A stretch of 8,406 nt of DNA from UBA1738 sp964388835 (GCA_964388835.1 CAYMBZ010000059.1:1-8406); one strand, 5' to 3'; counted from the first letter of the stretch, positions 1 to 6,442 are shown. Notes: a model not told the origin generated them from the letters alone. Program-made: numbers and translations.

Positions 1-373
1 ATTTTTATTATACGCCTGTAAATTAGAAAAAGCAAGAGCATTTGTGAAAAAGATATCAATGACTATCAAATAGCGCAGATTTTTTGTATTCGGCAAGCAC
101 AACAAAATGAATACTCGTTTTGGGAAAATTTTGCTAAATTTATTTCAAGCGGTTGAAAAATTGGGATTTAAGATATAAATAACCATAGAAAAAGGCAAGA
201 CCTCAAGCGGTTATGCCGCGAGTTCAACTATTGTGCTTTTATGGAAAACATTATCAAAAAAATGGAATTTCCTCAAAAAACTTTTATTCCGTTGTGATTT
301 CAAGACGCGTTTTGATACTTGGCAAAGTTTTATCAACTCTCAACATATTACCGATATATGATAGCCGAAAGCG
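1..373. other. Upstream region without an intact gene
   Basis: No frame on either strand holds a convincing complete gene. The plus frame in phase with position 22 is open from 22 to a stop at 154 and reads fairly protein-like (it contains the peptide FWENFAKFISSG just before the stop). After further stops it continues with a stretch around 190-290 (RQDLKRLCREFNY and onward), again broken by stops. This could be the tail of a decayed gene entering from the left, but I do not recognise a family. A 10-bp direct repeat TCAAGCGGTT occurs at 145-154 and 203-212; no function can be assigned. The 3' end runs into the tetR promoter. Confidence 0.5.
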
Positions 374-402
374 TTGACTTTTTTGGGGTTGCGTGATATA
401 AT
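374..402 (+). promoter_or_regulatory. Sigma-A-type promoter of the TetR-family gene
   Basis: The -35 box TTGACT lies at 374-379 and a perfect -10 TATAAT at 397-402, with a 17-bp spacer. A TGA just before the -10 gives an extended -10 (TGN). Transcription would start near 409, leaving a leader of about 28 nt with Shine-Dalgarno AGGAG at 424-428, eight bases before the ATG at 437. The promoter rules out any start upstream of 437. Confidence 0.85.
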
Positions 403-436
403 TGAACAAACGATTGACAAAAAAGGAGCTCGAAAA

Positions 437-1042
437 ATGAGGACATTTGATGAAAAAGCATACAATTCAAGAAAGATAGAGCTTATGGAAAAAGCCTTTG
501 AGTGCTATGCGGAAAACGGTATAAGCGGAGTAGGGATAAGAAAGGTGGGCGAGTATTGCAACACAAACACAGCTAATTTTTACACATATTTCAAGGATTT
601 GGACGACTTAATCGTGCAATCGACGGGACATTGCATGAGCAAAGTAGAGGATGACTTTATGGCAAAGGCGCCGAAAGATGCGTCGGACGTGGAGAGGTTT
701 ATCAATGAAATCCCGTATTGGACAGCCGAAAAGCACGGAAAAAAATATCGGCTGATGTATCAGGTTTATACCCACCCGAAATACAGGGAGCATGGCAAAA
801 AGTTCTTTGAGGGCGTAAATAAGCGGTACTCGGAATATGCAAAGTTGGTTTCCGAAAAAATAGGACTTCCGGATGATATTGTAAGACCGCTGATTTTTAC
901 ATTTGTAAGGGCGTGTGTGCATTATGCCTTGTATGAGGACGAATTTTATTTGCAGGAACAGTTAAGGCTGATAAAGGTGAGCATAACAATGTTTACGGAA
1001 CGTTACCTGCCTGATATAGGGCAAGGTGCTGTGACCACATAA
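437..1042 (+). CDS. TetR/AcrR-family transcriptional regulator
   Basis: Predicted DNA-binding one-component repressor or activator of 201 residues, a usual TetR length. The N-terminal helix-turn-helix is seen at about residues 30-52: ISGVGIRKVGEYCNT followed by the typical NFYTYFKDLDDLI recognition-helix ending. The rest is an all-helical ligand and dimer domain without a recognisable ligand signature. The start at 437 was chosen because AGGAG precedes it by 8 nt; a longer in-frame start at 374 falls on the -35 box of the promoter. The next feature downstream is the remnant of a surface-protein gene whose 5' part is missing, so the regulator's original target is not evident. TetR proteins often regulate themselves or a neighbouring gene. 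No clear intrinsic terminator follows the stop. Family assignment is firm; ligand and target are unknown. Confidence 0.9.
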   Translation: MRTFDEKAYNSRKIELMEKAFECYAENGISGVGIRKVGEYCNTNTANFYTYFKDLDDLIVQSTGHCMSKVEDDFMAKAPKDASDVERFINEIPYWTAEKHGKKYRLMYQVYTHPKYREHGKKFFEGVNKRYSEYAKLVSEKIGLPDDIVRPLIFTFVRACVHYALYEDEFYLQEQLRLIKVSITMFTERYLPDIGQGAVTT

Positions 1043-1050
1043 AATGGTAT

Positions 1051-1063
1051 CACCTATTAGGTG
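1051..1063. repeat. Short perfect inverted repeat behind tetR
   Basis: CACCTA (1051-1056) and TAGGTG (1058-1063) are perfect inverted arms around a single T. The repeat sits at the junction between the tetR stop and the first base of the surface-protein remnant. It is too short in loop and lacks a T-run, so it is not a terminator. It could be a protein-binding half-site pair or chance. Confidence 0.35.
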
Positions 1064-2358
1064 CAGCCTGTAAGTCTGCAAAGCAAAACCGAGGCGGAAG
1101 TTAAAAACGGAATTGTGGCATACCTTTTACAGGACGCCGAAAGCAAGCTGATTTGGGGACAGCGCCTTCAGGGAAGCAATATAGATCAATATCCGATACT
1201 TACAAGCGATGACGAAAGTAAGGTATATAAAATTACCTTTATGACAAAGAGTGGCGACAGCTATGCAACGGTGCGCAGAGGCAAAGCGCTTGCGGAAGCG
1301 ACCGTTACGGAGGGTGCTGTATTGGGAATTAACAATGCTGTGCTTAGCGGCAGTTTCGCGTGGGTAGACGGTACAAAGATTGCTAATGCGGACGGAACGA
1401 ATGATATTTACACCGAGTGATACAAACTATGCACCGATAATCGTTAATGTTGATGTCGATACCTATTCGACAAGCGGCGCTATATCATTAACCCACTACA
1501 CGGTGAGATTTGATAACGACGGCGGAAATGCAATTGCGAATCAGAATGTTTCGAAGAACAACAAAGCGACCGAGCCGAGAGCACCTGTCAAAGACGGATA
1601 TGTGTTTGACGGTTGGTACACCGACTCTGAATTTGCAAGTGAGTACAATTTTGATACAAAGATAACGGGAGATATCACTCTTTACGCAAAATGGATTGAG
1701 GATGAAGCTCAAACCCTGAGCGGCGCAAGCGGAGGCGGCATGCAAAACTCAATCATGGATGAATGGGAAAATCCGTTTGCAGATGTTGTGAAATCCGATT
1801 ATTTTTTTTGAAAGCGTAAAATATGTAAGTGAAAACAATTTAATGAGCGGTACCGCAAACACGACTTTTGCACCGAGTTTGCCCCTCACAAGAGGTGTGC
1901 GTGTAACTATTCTTTATCGCCTGGCAGGAGAGCCGGCGGTAAATAAGAGTATTCCGTTTGGGGATGTAAAAGTGGATATGTATTATGCAAATGCAGTTAT
2001 CTGGGCGGAGCAAAACAGTATCGTTTCAGGTATTACCGAGGCAGAAGTTGCGCCGGATGATAATATCACGCGGGAGCAGATTGCAGTGATTCTTTACAGA
2101 TACGCAAATGTGATGGGATATGATGTTTCGGTCGGCGAGAATGCGAATATTCGCTCATACGCCGATTTTGATGAAATATCCGAGTATGCAATCGAGGCTA
2201 TGCAGTATGCAGTGGGAAGCGGCATTATTGCAGGTAAAACCGAAAGAACATTGAACCCGAAAGATAATACAACAAGAGCCGAAATTGCGGCGGTGCTTCA
2301 AAGATTTATTGAGGGACAAAAAATGCGAAATAGTAGCAGATGTGGGCGCAAGGTTTAA
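1061..2358 (+). pseudogene. Broken SLH-domain surface protein (5'-truncated, two frameshifts)
   Basis: This is the C-terminal part of a large exported S-layer-type protein that would attach to secondary cell-wall polymer. The first segment (1061-1420) begins KTEAEVKNGIVAYLLQ, the usual end of a beta-helix repeat region in clostridial surface proteins, and runs to FAWVDGTKIANADGTND. The second segment (frame of 1380, to 1811) resumes at FTPSDTNYAP, then carries one InlB/Flg_new repeat at about 1497-1700 (FDNDGG, DGYVFDGWYTD, GDITLYAKW). The third segment (frame of 1843, to 2358) holds the SLH part. Three SLH domains are recognisable: one spanning the second break (NPFADV to LTRGVRVTILYRLAG), one with ITREQIAVILYRYA, one with TTRAEIAAVLQRFIEG. 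The first break is near 1405-1420 (net +1 or -2). The second is one extra T in the run 1802-1809. The N-terminal part, including any signal peptide, is absent, with a stop just before 1061. Homology is sure; whether the breaks are biological or sequence errors is not. Confidence 0.85.
1802..1809 (+). other. T8 homopolymer carrying a +1 frameshift
   Basis: The run reads A-TTTTTTTT-G. With eight T the frame ends at a TGA at 1809-1811, just after KSDYFF. With seven T it would read SDYFFESVKYVSENNLMSG, the normal core of an SLH domain, straight into the segment starting at 1843. A slip by one base in this tract is therefore the simplest explanation of the break. Confidence 0.85.
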
Positions 2359-2414
2359 AAATGCGCCGAAAACTGAAAAATTAATTACCAATAGGAGCAG
2401 GGAAGAATCCTTGC
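2345..2414 (+). repeat. Two small hairpins between the surface-protein remnant and the protease
   Basis: The first is GGCGCA (2345-2350) with TGCGCC (2362-2367) around an 11-nt loop; it overlaps the stop of the remnant. The second is GCAGGGA (2397-2403) with TCCTTGC (2408-2414), seven pairs including one G-U, around the tetraloop AGAA. Neither is followed by a T-run, so neither is a standard intrinsic terminator. They could shape the mRNA leader of the protease. No convincing -35/-10 pair was found in the short gap before the protease. Confidence 0.35.
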
Positions 2415-2439
2415 CCTTGATTGATGTGGGAAGAAGAGA

Positions 2440-3861
2440 ATGAAAGGTACTGTCTTTAAAATTTGCTTATTGGTGATGTTTCTGCTCACCATTTCATGTT
2501 CGGTATCCGCAAAATGTCCGTCAAGCGGATATATTGTTAAGGTATCTGATAATGCGGTTATGATGTTTTCTGCAAAGAGCGAGACAGTGACACTGATAGG
2601 AGACGGATATTACAGGGCGGACAGCCTTAGCGATGTATACAAAAGGTTTATGGCAAGGGATATAGAGGTTATATTCCCGAACTATCAGCTGGAATTGTTT
2701 GAGAATGTGTATCCGAATGTTACGAGTGACACAAAAATAAGCGAACAATGGAATTTGGATTTGATTTGCGCTGAAAGCGCACGTGAGGCGGGTGTTTTTG
2801 GAAAAGGCGTAAAAATAGCGGTGTTGGACAGCGGTTTAAACATTGCGCATGCCGATTTTAAAGGAGCAAATATTCTTGCGGGATATAACTGCATGGAAGA
2901 AGCAAGCGATGTTAATGATGTTTCGGATAATTTCGGTCACGGAACAGCTGTCAGCGGAGTTATCGCGGCGGTATCGGATAATCAGACCGCTATTGCGGGA
3001 ATAGCCGATGCGGCGAGTATTATTCCGCTAAAAATAACTGACGGAAAAAGTCTGACCCTTTCGAACATTTATGCGGGAATCAAAAAGGCTACAGAGCTTG
3101 AATGCGATATCATTAATATGAGCTTCGGCGGTGCGATTACCGATGAAATCGCAATAAGCACGCTGAAAAGCTGGGTCGATAAAGCAACCGATGCGGGAAT
3201 GGTTGTGGTAGCGGCTGTTGGAAACGGGGGAACTGCACTGAATTACCCCGCTGCATTCGATAACGTGATCGGTGTTGGTGCTGTGGGGAAAAACAAACTT
3301 GTTTCGCAAAATTCGCAAAATAACGAAAGTGTGTTTGTTGCCGCGCCGGGCGATGACATTTTGACTCTTTCAAACGATGTGGGAATGGTGCTATCCACAG
3401 GAACGTCACTGGCAACTCCGCATGTTACGGCGGCGATTGCCTTGATAAAGGAATTGAAGCCGAGCAGTGATTTGGAAGAAATAAAGGAGATTTTGAAAAG
3501 CACATCGGAGGATTTGGGCGATGCCGGATATGATGTTTACTACGGAAACGGTCTTTTGAACATAAAGGGGATAATTAAAAATCTGCAGGTGTATCTGCCG
3601 AATGTGGCAGTGTCGCAAGGGATAATGGACGGAAAAAGCAGAATTCACATACATAATAATACGGGGGATAAAATAACTGCGGACGTATTTTTTGCAAAAT
3701 ATGACGATGGGAAGCTGATAAGCCTTAATATGACGGATAAAACCGAATTCGGTGCGGGTGTTACAAGCTGTTTTTTTGACGGCGAGTATGATTGCTTTAT
3801 GCTTTGGAAAAATTTATCTGTGCCGTATATTGAGAAATATATTTTGAAAATAAAAAATTAA
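2440..3861 (+). CDS. Secreted subtilisin-like serine protease (peptidase S8)
   Basis: Exported endopeptidase of 473 residues. A signal peptide is clear: a basic start, a hydrophobic core over residues 7-19, and a likely signal peptidase I site after VSA (24). Residues about 27-95 look like a short propeptide (an FPNYQLELFE motif precedes the catalytic domain, as in inhibitor-I9-type subtilases). The S8 domain spans about 105-380. The triad is Asp130 (AVLDSGLN), His167 (NFGHGTAVSG) and Ser323 (STGTSLATPHV), with oxyanion Asn262 (AVGNGG). The usual GTSMA is GTSLA here, a conservative change. Residues about 385-473 form a small C-terminal domain (FFAKYDDGKL, DCFMLWKN) like the beta-sandwich tails of clostridial exoproteins. 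No membrane anchor or SLH domain is present, so release to the medium or the cell surface is likely. The Shine-Dalgarno is only a weak purine stretch (GGGAAGAAGAG). It follows the surface-protein remnant by 81 bp and ends in a strong terminator. A lipobox reading of LTISC is possible but less likely. Confidence 0.92.
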   Translation: MKGTVFKICLLVMFLLTISCSVSAKCPSSGYIVKVSDNAVMMFSAKSETVTLIGDGYYRADSLSDVYKRFMARDIEVIFPNYQLELFENVYPNVTSDTKISEQWNLDLICAESAREAGVFGKGVKIAVLDSGLNIAHADFKGANILAGYNCMEEASDVNDVSDNFGHGTAVSGVIAAVSDNQTAIAGIADAASIIPLKITDGKSLTLSNIYAGIKKATELECDIINMSFGGAITDEIAISTLKSWVDKATDAGMVVVAAVGNGGTALNYPAAFDNVIGVGAVGKNKLVSQNSQNNESVFVAAPGDDILTLSNDVGMVLSTGTSLATPHVTAAIALIKELKPSSDLEEIKEILKSTSEDLGDAGYDVYYGNGLLNIKGIIKNLQVYLPNVAVSQGIMDGKSRIHIHNNTGDKITADVFFAKYDDGKLISLNMTDKTEFGAGVTSCFFDGEYDCFMLWKNLSVPYIEKYILKIKN

Positions 3862-3894
3862 TGGGTATGCCCAAAGGGTATACCCATTAATTTT
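3854..3894. terminator. Bidirectional intrinsic terminator between convergent genes
   Basis: Positions 3854-3872 pair with 3876-3894 over 19 consecutive pairs (one G-U at 3869/3879) around the triloop AAA. The core is ATTAATGGGTAT matched by ATACCCATTAAT. A T-run follows on the plus strand (3891-3894), and on the minus strand the hairpin leads into a longer T tract. The structure overlaps the protease stop codon (3859-3861) and serves both the protease and the minus-strand operon. Confidence 0.88.
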
Positions 3895-3914
3895 ACGCTG
3901 CTTTTGAAATAGTA

Positions 3915-4325
3915 TTAACTCTGATTACTTTCTTTTGCTATTTTGTCAAGTTCGATTTTTATGTCGTCTTTAATTGATATAAAATCCTCTTTTTTAAGAC
4001 CGGTGGCTTTGAGAATTTTGGTGTTGTCAATCCTGCGGTTAAACAATCTGTCGTATTTAAGTATCTAAGGAAGCTCGCGTGTGCCATGCACATATTCGGA
4101 ATATCTTTCCGTGCCGGTCCATTCAAATTCCGCACCGATAAGCTCTGTGTAGATATCGACAATTTCACCCCATGGTAAGTTTTGCGCTGAGGAAACGGTG
4201 TATGTTTCACCCTTTGTGTTATCACACAGAAGAACAGCCACTATCAGTTTTCCCGAATTTCCTGCCCAATCCAAGCCGGCAATGAGATTTTTTGCTTCTT
4301 TGGGTAATAAAATCATCTTCCGCAT
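3915..4325 (-). pseudogene. Remnant of an NAD-dependent epimerase/dehydratase (SDR), truncated and with an amber codon
   Basis: The readable part is the C-terminal half of an extended short-chain dehydrogenase/epimerase. It includes a degenerate substrate-domain stretch (LDWAGNSGKLIVAVLL), the strongly family-like TKGETYTVSSAQNLPWGEI and YTELIGAEFEW, and a tail with YDRLFNRRIDNTKIL and ATGLKKEDF. The frame has a TAG at 4067-4065, after GTRELP. The same frame continues for 49 more family-like residues to a TAA at 3917-3915. The TAG sits where Trp is expected in this family, so a TGG to TAG change is likely. The N-terminal Rossmann half with the TGxxGxxG motif, roughly half of a usual protein of about 300 residues, is gone. 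The fragment begins inside the last codons of the upstream oxidoreductase (13-nt overlap) and has no Shine-Dalgarno. It is almost surely non-functional. In its intact form it was probably the third gene of this operon. Confidence 0.85.
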
Positions 4326-5332
4326 GCTTTTAAAATAAGCTTGTGCAAATTACGTTCATACTCATAATCGAACGGATTATTCTTTTCACCGTTTACGTAT
4401 GCCGCAAATGCGCGATACATTCCGTCGTAACGGTCATAAACTTCACTGTCGCGACATGTGCCTTGTGCAAACCATTCATCGGAATATACCTCTCTGACAT
4501 GACTTGTCTGCGGCGAGAACGCTTGATTTTGGTTGACAATCCACTCAAGGGGTTTTAATTCAACAGTGCCACGGGTTCCGCATACAACGAGTTGTCTGCG
4601 TTCAAATCCGCCGTATTCAACCGCGGTGCTTTTTACGAAAGAAACACCGTTTTTGTATTTAAAAATCGCCATACCGAAGTCCTCTGACGAAACACCGTCT
4701 TCTCCTATTGATGTTGACAGCGGGATTACATCCTCCGGCATACCGCATATGCTAAACACTAAATCCACCAAGTGACAGCCCAAAAAATAAAGCATACCGC
4801 CGGGATAATTGCCGAGCCATTCGCGTTTATCCGCTTTGTGCAGGCAGTTCATCTGTGCTTCAACAGAGTAGATTCTGCCGAGCTTTCCGTTTTGTATATC
4901 CTTTTTAAGCTGTATTACGGCAGGGTTGTAGCGGTACATGTAGCCGGTGTGAAAAACAAGATTCTTCGCTTTTACAATGTCAATCAACTCATCAAATTCC
5001 TTTTGGTCAACTCCGCCGGGCTTGTCCATGTGAATGTGCAATCCTCGCTCTGCCGCCATTTTGGCATACTTTGTAAGAGCACTGTCCTCAGTTTCGATGA
5101 AAACCGCATCAAGTCCGGGATAGGAAAGCAGTTCATCAACAGTCATTTTTTTTACATCTTTATAAAAGTTTTTGTTGCCCTCGTAAGAAAAATGTACCAA
5201 ATTATCCTTGTCCTCCGGAACAACGGCGTATCCCACAAGCTCAAAAATATCGCTTTGCTTCTTTAGGGTGGTTATCGCGGCGGTCGCGTGGTCGTGTCCT
5301 GCGCCTATTTGAGCTATTTTGATTTTTTTCAT
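4313..5332 (-). CDS. Gfo/Idh/MocA-family NAD(P)-dependent oxidoreductase
   Basis: Cytosolic sugar or polyol dehydrogenase of 339 residues, a normal family length. The N-terminal Rossmann fold starts KIKIAQIGAGHDHA (residues 4-15), with the usual Gly-rich turn shifted by a His-Asp-His insert. The cofactor-binding and catalytic lysine motif is DKPGG (Asp103-Lys104-Pro105), a variant of the family's EKP. GYMYRYNP (130-137) and GGMLYFLGCHLVD (178-190) supply the usual substrate-site Tyr/Asn and the Asp/His of the C-terminal alpha/beta domain. The start at 5332 was chosen because GGAGG (5338-5342) precedes it by 5 nt; an upstream in-frame TTG at 5344 would place the Shine-Dalgarno inside the gene. 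Its ATG overlaps the TGA of the upstream dehydrogenase (ATGA), so the two are co-translated. Substrate cannot be read from sequence; inositol-, glucose-fructose- or amino-sugar-type sugars are possible. Confidence 0.9.
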   Translation of the reverse strand: MKKIKIAQIGAGHDHATAAITTLKKQSDIFELVGYAVVPEDKDNLVHFSYEGNKNFYKDVKKMTVDELLSYPGLDAVFIETEDSALTKYAKMAAERGLHIHMDKPGGVDQKEFDELIDIVKAKNLVFHTGYMYRYNPAVIQLKKDIQNGKLGRIYSVEAQMNCLHKADKREWLGNYPGGMLYFLGCHLVDLVFSICGMPEDVIPLSTSIGEDGVSSEDFGMAIFKYKNGVSFVKSTAVEYGGFERRQLVVCGTRGTVELKPLEWIVNQNQAFSPQTSHVREVYSDEWFAQGTCRDSEVYDRYDGMYRAFAAYVNGEKNNPFDYEYERNLHKLILKACGR

Positions 5333-6342
5333 AACTTCCTCCAATCAAATTGAACAACAACGGGAAAATTTTTGTCCGATATAAGTCTACTATATACTTT
5401 GGGTGCATCTTTCGGACAGTGAGTCTCTTCTATTAGGTTCTTAAGAACAAGCCTGCTGCTTGCGCATAGCTTAAATACTGCATTTATATCATCCCGGTGC
5501 GTGAACCAGCCGTGGTGCGATTCATATTCGGGTCTTGCTATGGTATGCGCGCCGATGACGGTTATGCCGGGCACGTGAATTTTTTTATAATAATCAACGG
5601 TAAAATTCGAGTTTCTCGTACATCCGAGAAGGGCTACGCGCCCGAATTTTGCCATGCAATCAAGTGCTTCGTTGAAGCCGTCACCTACGCCGGTGACCTC
5701 TATTGCAACATTAACACCGCAGCCTGTTACTTGCTTGACTTTATCCGCAAAGTCAGCTTCAAGGGGGTCAAATGCGTAGTCGGCACCGTTATTGAGGGCA
5801 ATCTCGCGACGGGCGGGATTTGGATCGGCGGCGATTATCGGAACAGCACCTGCCACACGTAATAGTTTAATTCCGATTATGCCGAGTATTCCGAGCCCCA
5901 TAACGATTGCGCTTTCGCCCATTTCAAGCCCTGTTTTTCGTATTGCCGCCATTGGGAATGACGCAATAAAGCTCATAGCGGCGGTTTCCATATCCACAGA
6001 ATCATTGATTTTTACAACCTGATTTTCGCATACGATGTTGTATTCCTTATGACATCCCCAAAAAACCAGCACTTTGTCGCCGATTTTTACGCTTTTCACG
6101 GCTTTTCCGACCTTTACGACGGTACCGGAGCTGTTGTAGCCCGAGTATCTGGGGAATTCAACGATGCCGTTACCGGTGGCACTTACCGTAGGATTTCCGG
6201 TAATATTTGCTCTTTCGGTACCACAGCTTATGGTCGAAAATTCCGTTTTGACCATAACGTCGTTTTCTCCGGGAGAGGGTAATTCAACCTCCAGAAGCTC
6301 TGCTTTGTCTTTTTGGGTAAATACGATTTGTCTGCATTTCAT
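5329..6342 (-). CDS. Medium-chain alcohol dehydrogenase-like oxidoreductase (MDR)
   Basis: NAD(P)-dependent dehydrogenase of 337 residues. The GroES-like N-terminal domain contains TISCGTER (residues 37-44), the signature of the BchC-like/two-domain-oxidoreductase branch of the family. The nucleotide-binding motif is GLGILG (149-154) followed by a beta-strand ending AADPNPARR (171-179). Cys40 may be a metal ligand. The usual GHE zinc-ligand motif is replaced by GYNSSG (68-73), and no four-cysteine structural zinc lobe is present, so the protein may bind zinc poorly or not at all. The ATG at 6342 starts the conserved N-terminus (MKCRQIVF); the nearest purine box (AAAGG) is rather far upstream. 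It is the first gene of the minus-strand operon, overlaps the next gene by 4 nt, and is divergent from an AraC regulator. Family sure, substrate unknown; a sugar alcohol or keto-sugar is inferred from the neighbours. Confidence 0.88.
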   Translation of the reverse strand: MKCRQIVFTQKDKAELLEVELPSPGENDVMVKTEFSTISCGTERANITGNPTVSATGNGIVEFPRYSGYNSSGTVVKVGKAVKSVKIGDKVLVFWGCHKEYNIVCENQVVKINDSVDMETAAMSFIASFPMAAIRKTGLEMGESAIVMGLGILGIIGIKLLRVAGAVPIIAADPNPARREIALNNGADYAFDPLEADFADKVKQVTGCGVNVAIEVTGVGDGFNEALDCMAKFGRVALLGCTRNSNFTVDYYKKIHVPGITVIGAHTIARPEYESHHGWFTHRDDINAVFKLCASSRLVLKNLIEETHCPKDAPKVYSRLISDKNFPVVVQFDWRKL

Positions 6343-6362
6343 AAAAATTTCACAGCCTTTCT

Positions 6363-6384
6363 GCCCGTAAAATATAAATCGGGC
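6363..6384 (-). other. Small hairpin in the leader of the dehydrogenase operon
   Basis: GCCCG (6363-6367) and CGGGC (6380-6384) pair around a 12-nt AT-rich loop. In the minus-strand transcript this lies just upstream of the AAAGG box before the dehydrogenase ATG. No T-run follows, so it is not a terminator; it could influence translation start or mRNA stability. Confidence 0.35.
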
Positions 6385-6385
6385 G

Positions 6386-6431
6386 TGTCAGCACAATTGC
6401 TTGTTGACAAGTACATTATATGACATTGACA
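6386..6431. promoter_or_regulatory. Candidate AraC-family operator with repeated TGACA
   Basis: TGACA occurs at 6405-6409, 6421-6425 and 6427-6431, and its inverse TGTCA at 6386-6390. The hexamer TTGACA recurs at 6404 and 6426, 22 bp apart, close to two helical turns, which is the layout AraC-type monomers with two HTH motifs usually bind. CTTGT-TG-ACAAG (6400-6411) is an extra imperfect dyad. The cluster overlaps both divergent promoters, so a bound regulator could control both. Confidence 0.45.
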
Positions 6432-6442
6432 GAGTTTGAAAA
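6415..6442 (-). promoter_or_regulatory. Promoter of the dehydrogenase operon
   Basis: On the minus strand a perfect -10 TATAAT (6420-6415) lies 16 bp from a moderate -35 TTTTCA (6442-6437). The predicted transcription start is near 6408, giving a leader of about 65 nt. The weak -35 fits a promoter that needs an activator. Confidence 0.6.

Noticed and set aside
145..212. Direct repeat TCAAGCGGTT as an attachment site or CRISPR-like unit
   Set aside because: Only two 10-bp copies, with no integrase, no further repeats and no regular spacing.
374..436. A 222-residue version of the TetR protein starting at 374
   Set aside because: The extra start falls on the -35 box of a near-perfect promoter, and the Shine-Dalgarno fits the ATG at 437.
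608..922. Minus-strand open frame opposite tetR
   Set aside because: It has no family resemblance and lies wholly opposite a sure gene.
1380..1811. A separate small gene from the TTG at 1380
   Set aside because: No Shine-Dalgarno and no natural N-terminus; the content is the middle of the surface protein in a shifted frame.
1797..1845. Programmed ribosomal frameshift at the T8 run
   Set aside because: No downstream structure or upstream stimulator seen, and the same gene has another break and no N-terminus; decay or error is simpler.
1843..2358. A stand-alone SLH protein starting at 1843
   Set aside because: It begins in the middle of an SLH domain and has no signal peptide; the preceding half-domain is found just upstream in another frame.
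2485..2502. Lipoprotein signal in the protease (LTISC)
   Set aside because: Thr at the -3 position is unusual for a lipobox, while VSA four residues later is a good signal peptidase I site.
2685..3654. Several minus-strand open frames opposite the protease
   Set aside because: They mirror the codon pattern of the protease and show no domains, starts or ribosome sites.
4343..5266. Plus-strand open frames opposite the Gfo/Idh/MocA gene
   Set aside because: They are opposite-strand shadows; the 4772-5266 frame is long but unlike any protein family I know.
5497..6282. Plus-strand open frames opposite the MDR dehydrogenase
   Set aside because: Shadows of a well-supported gene, without ribosome sites.
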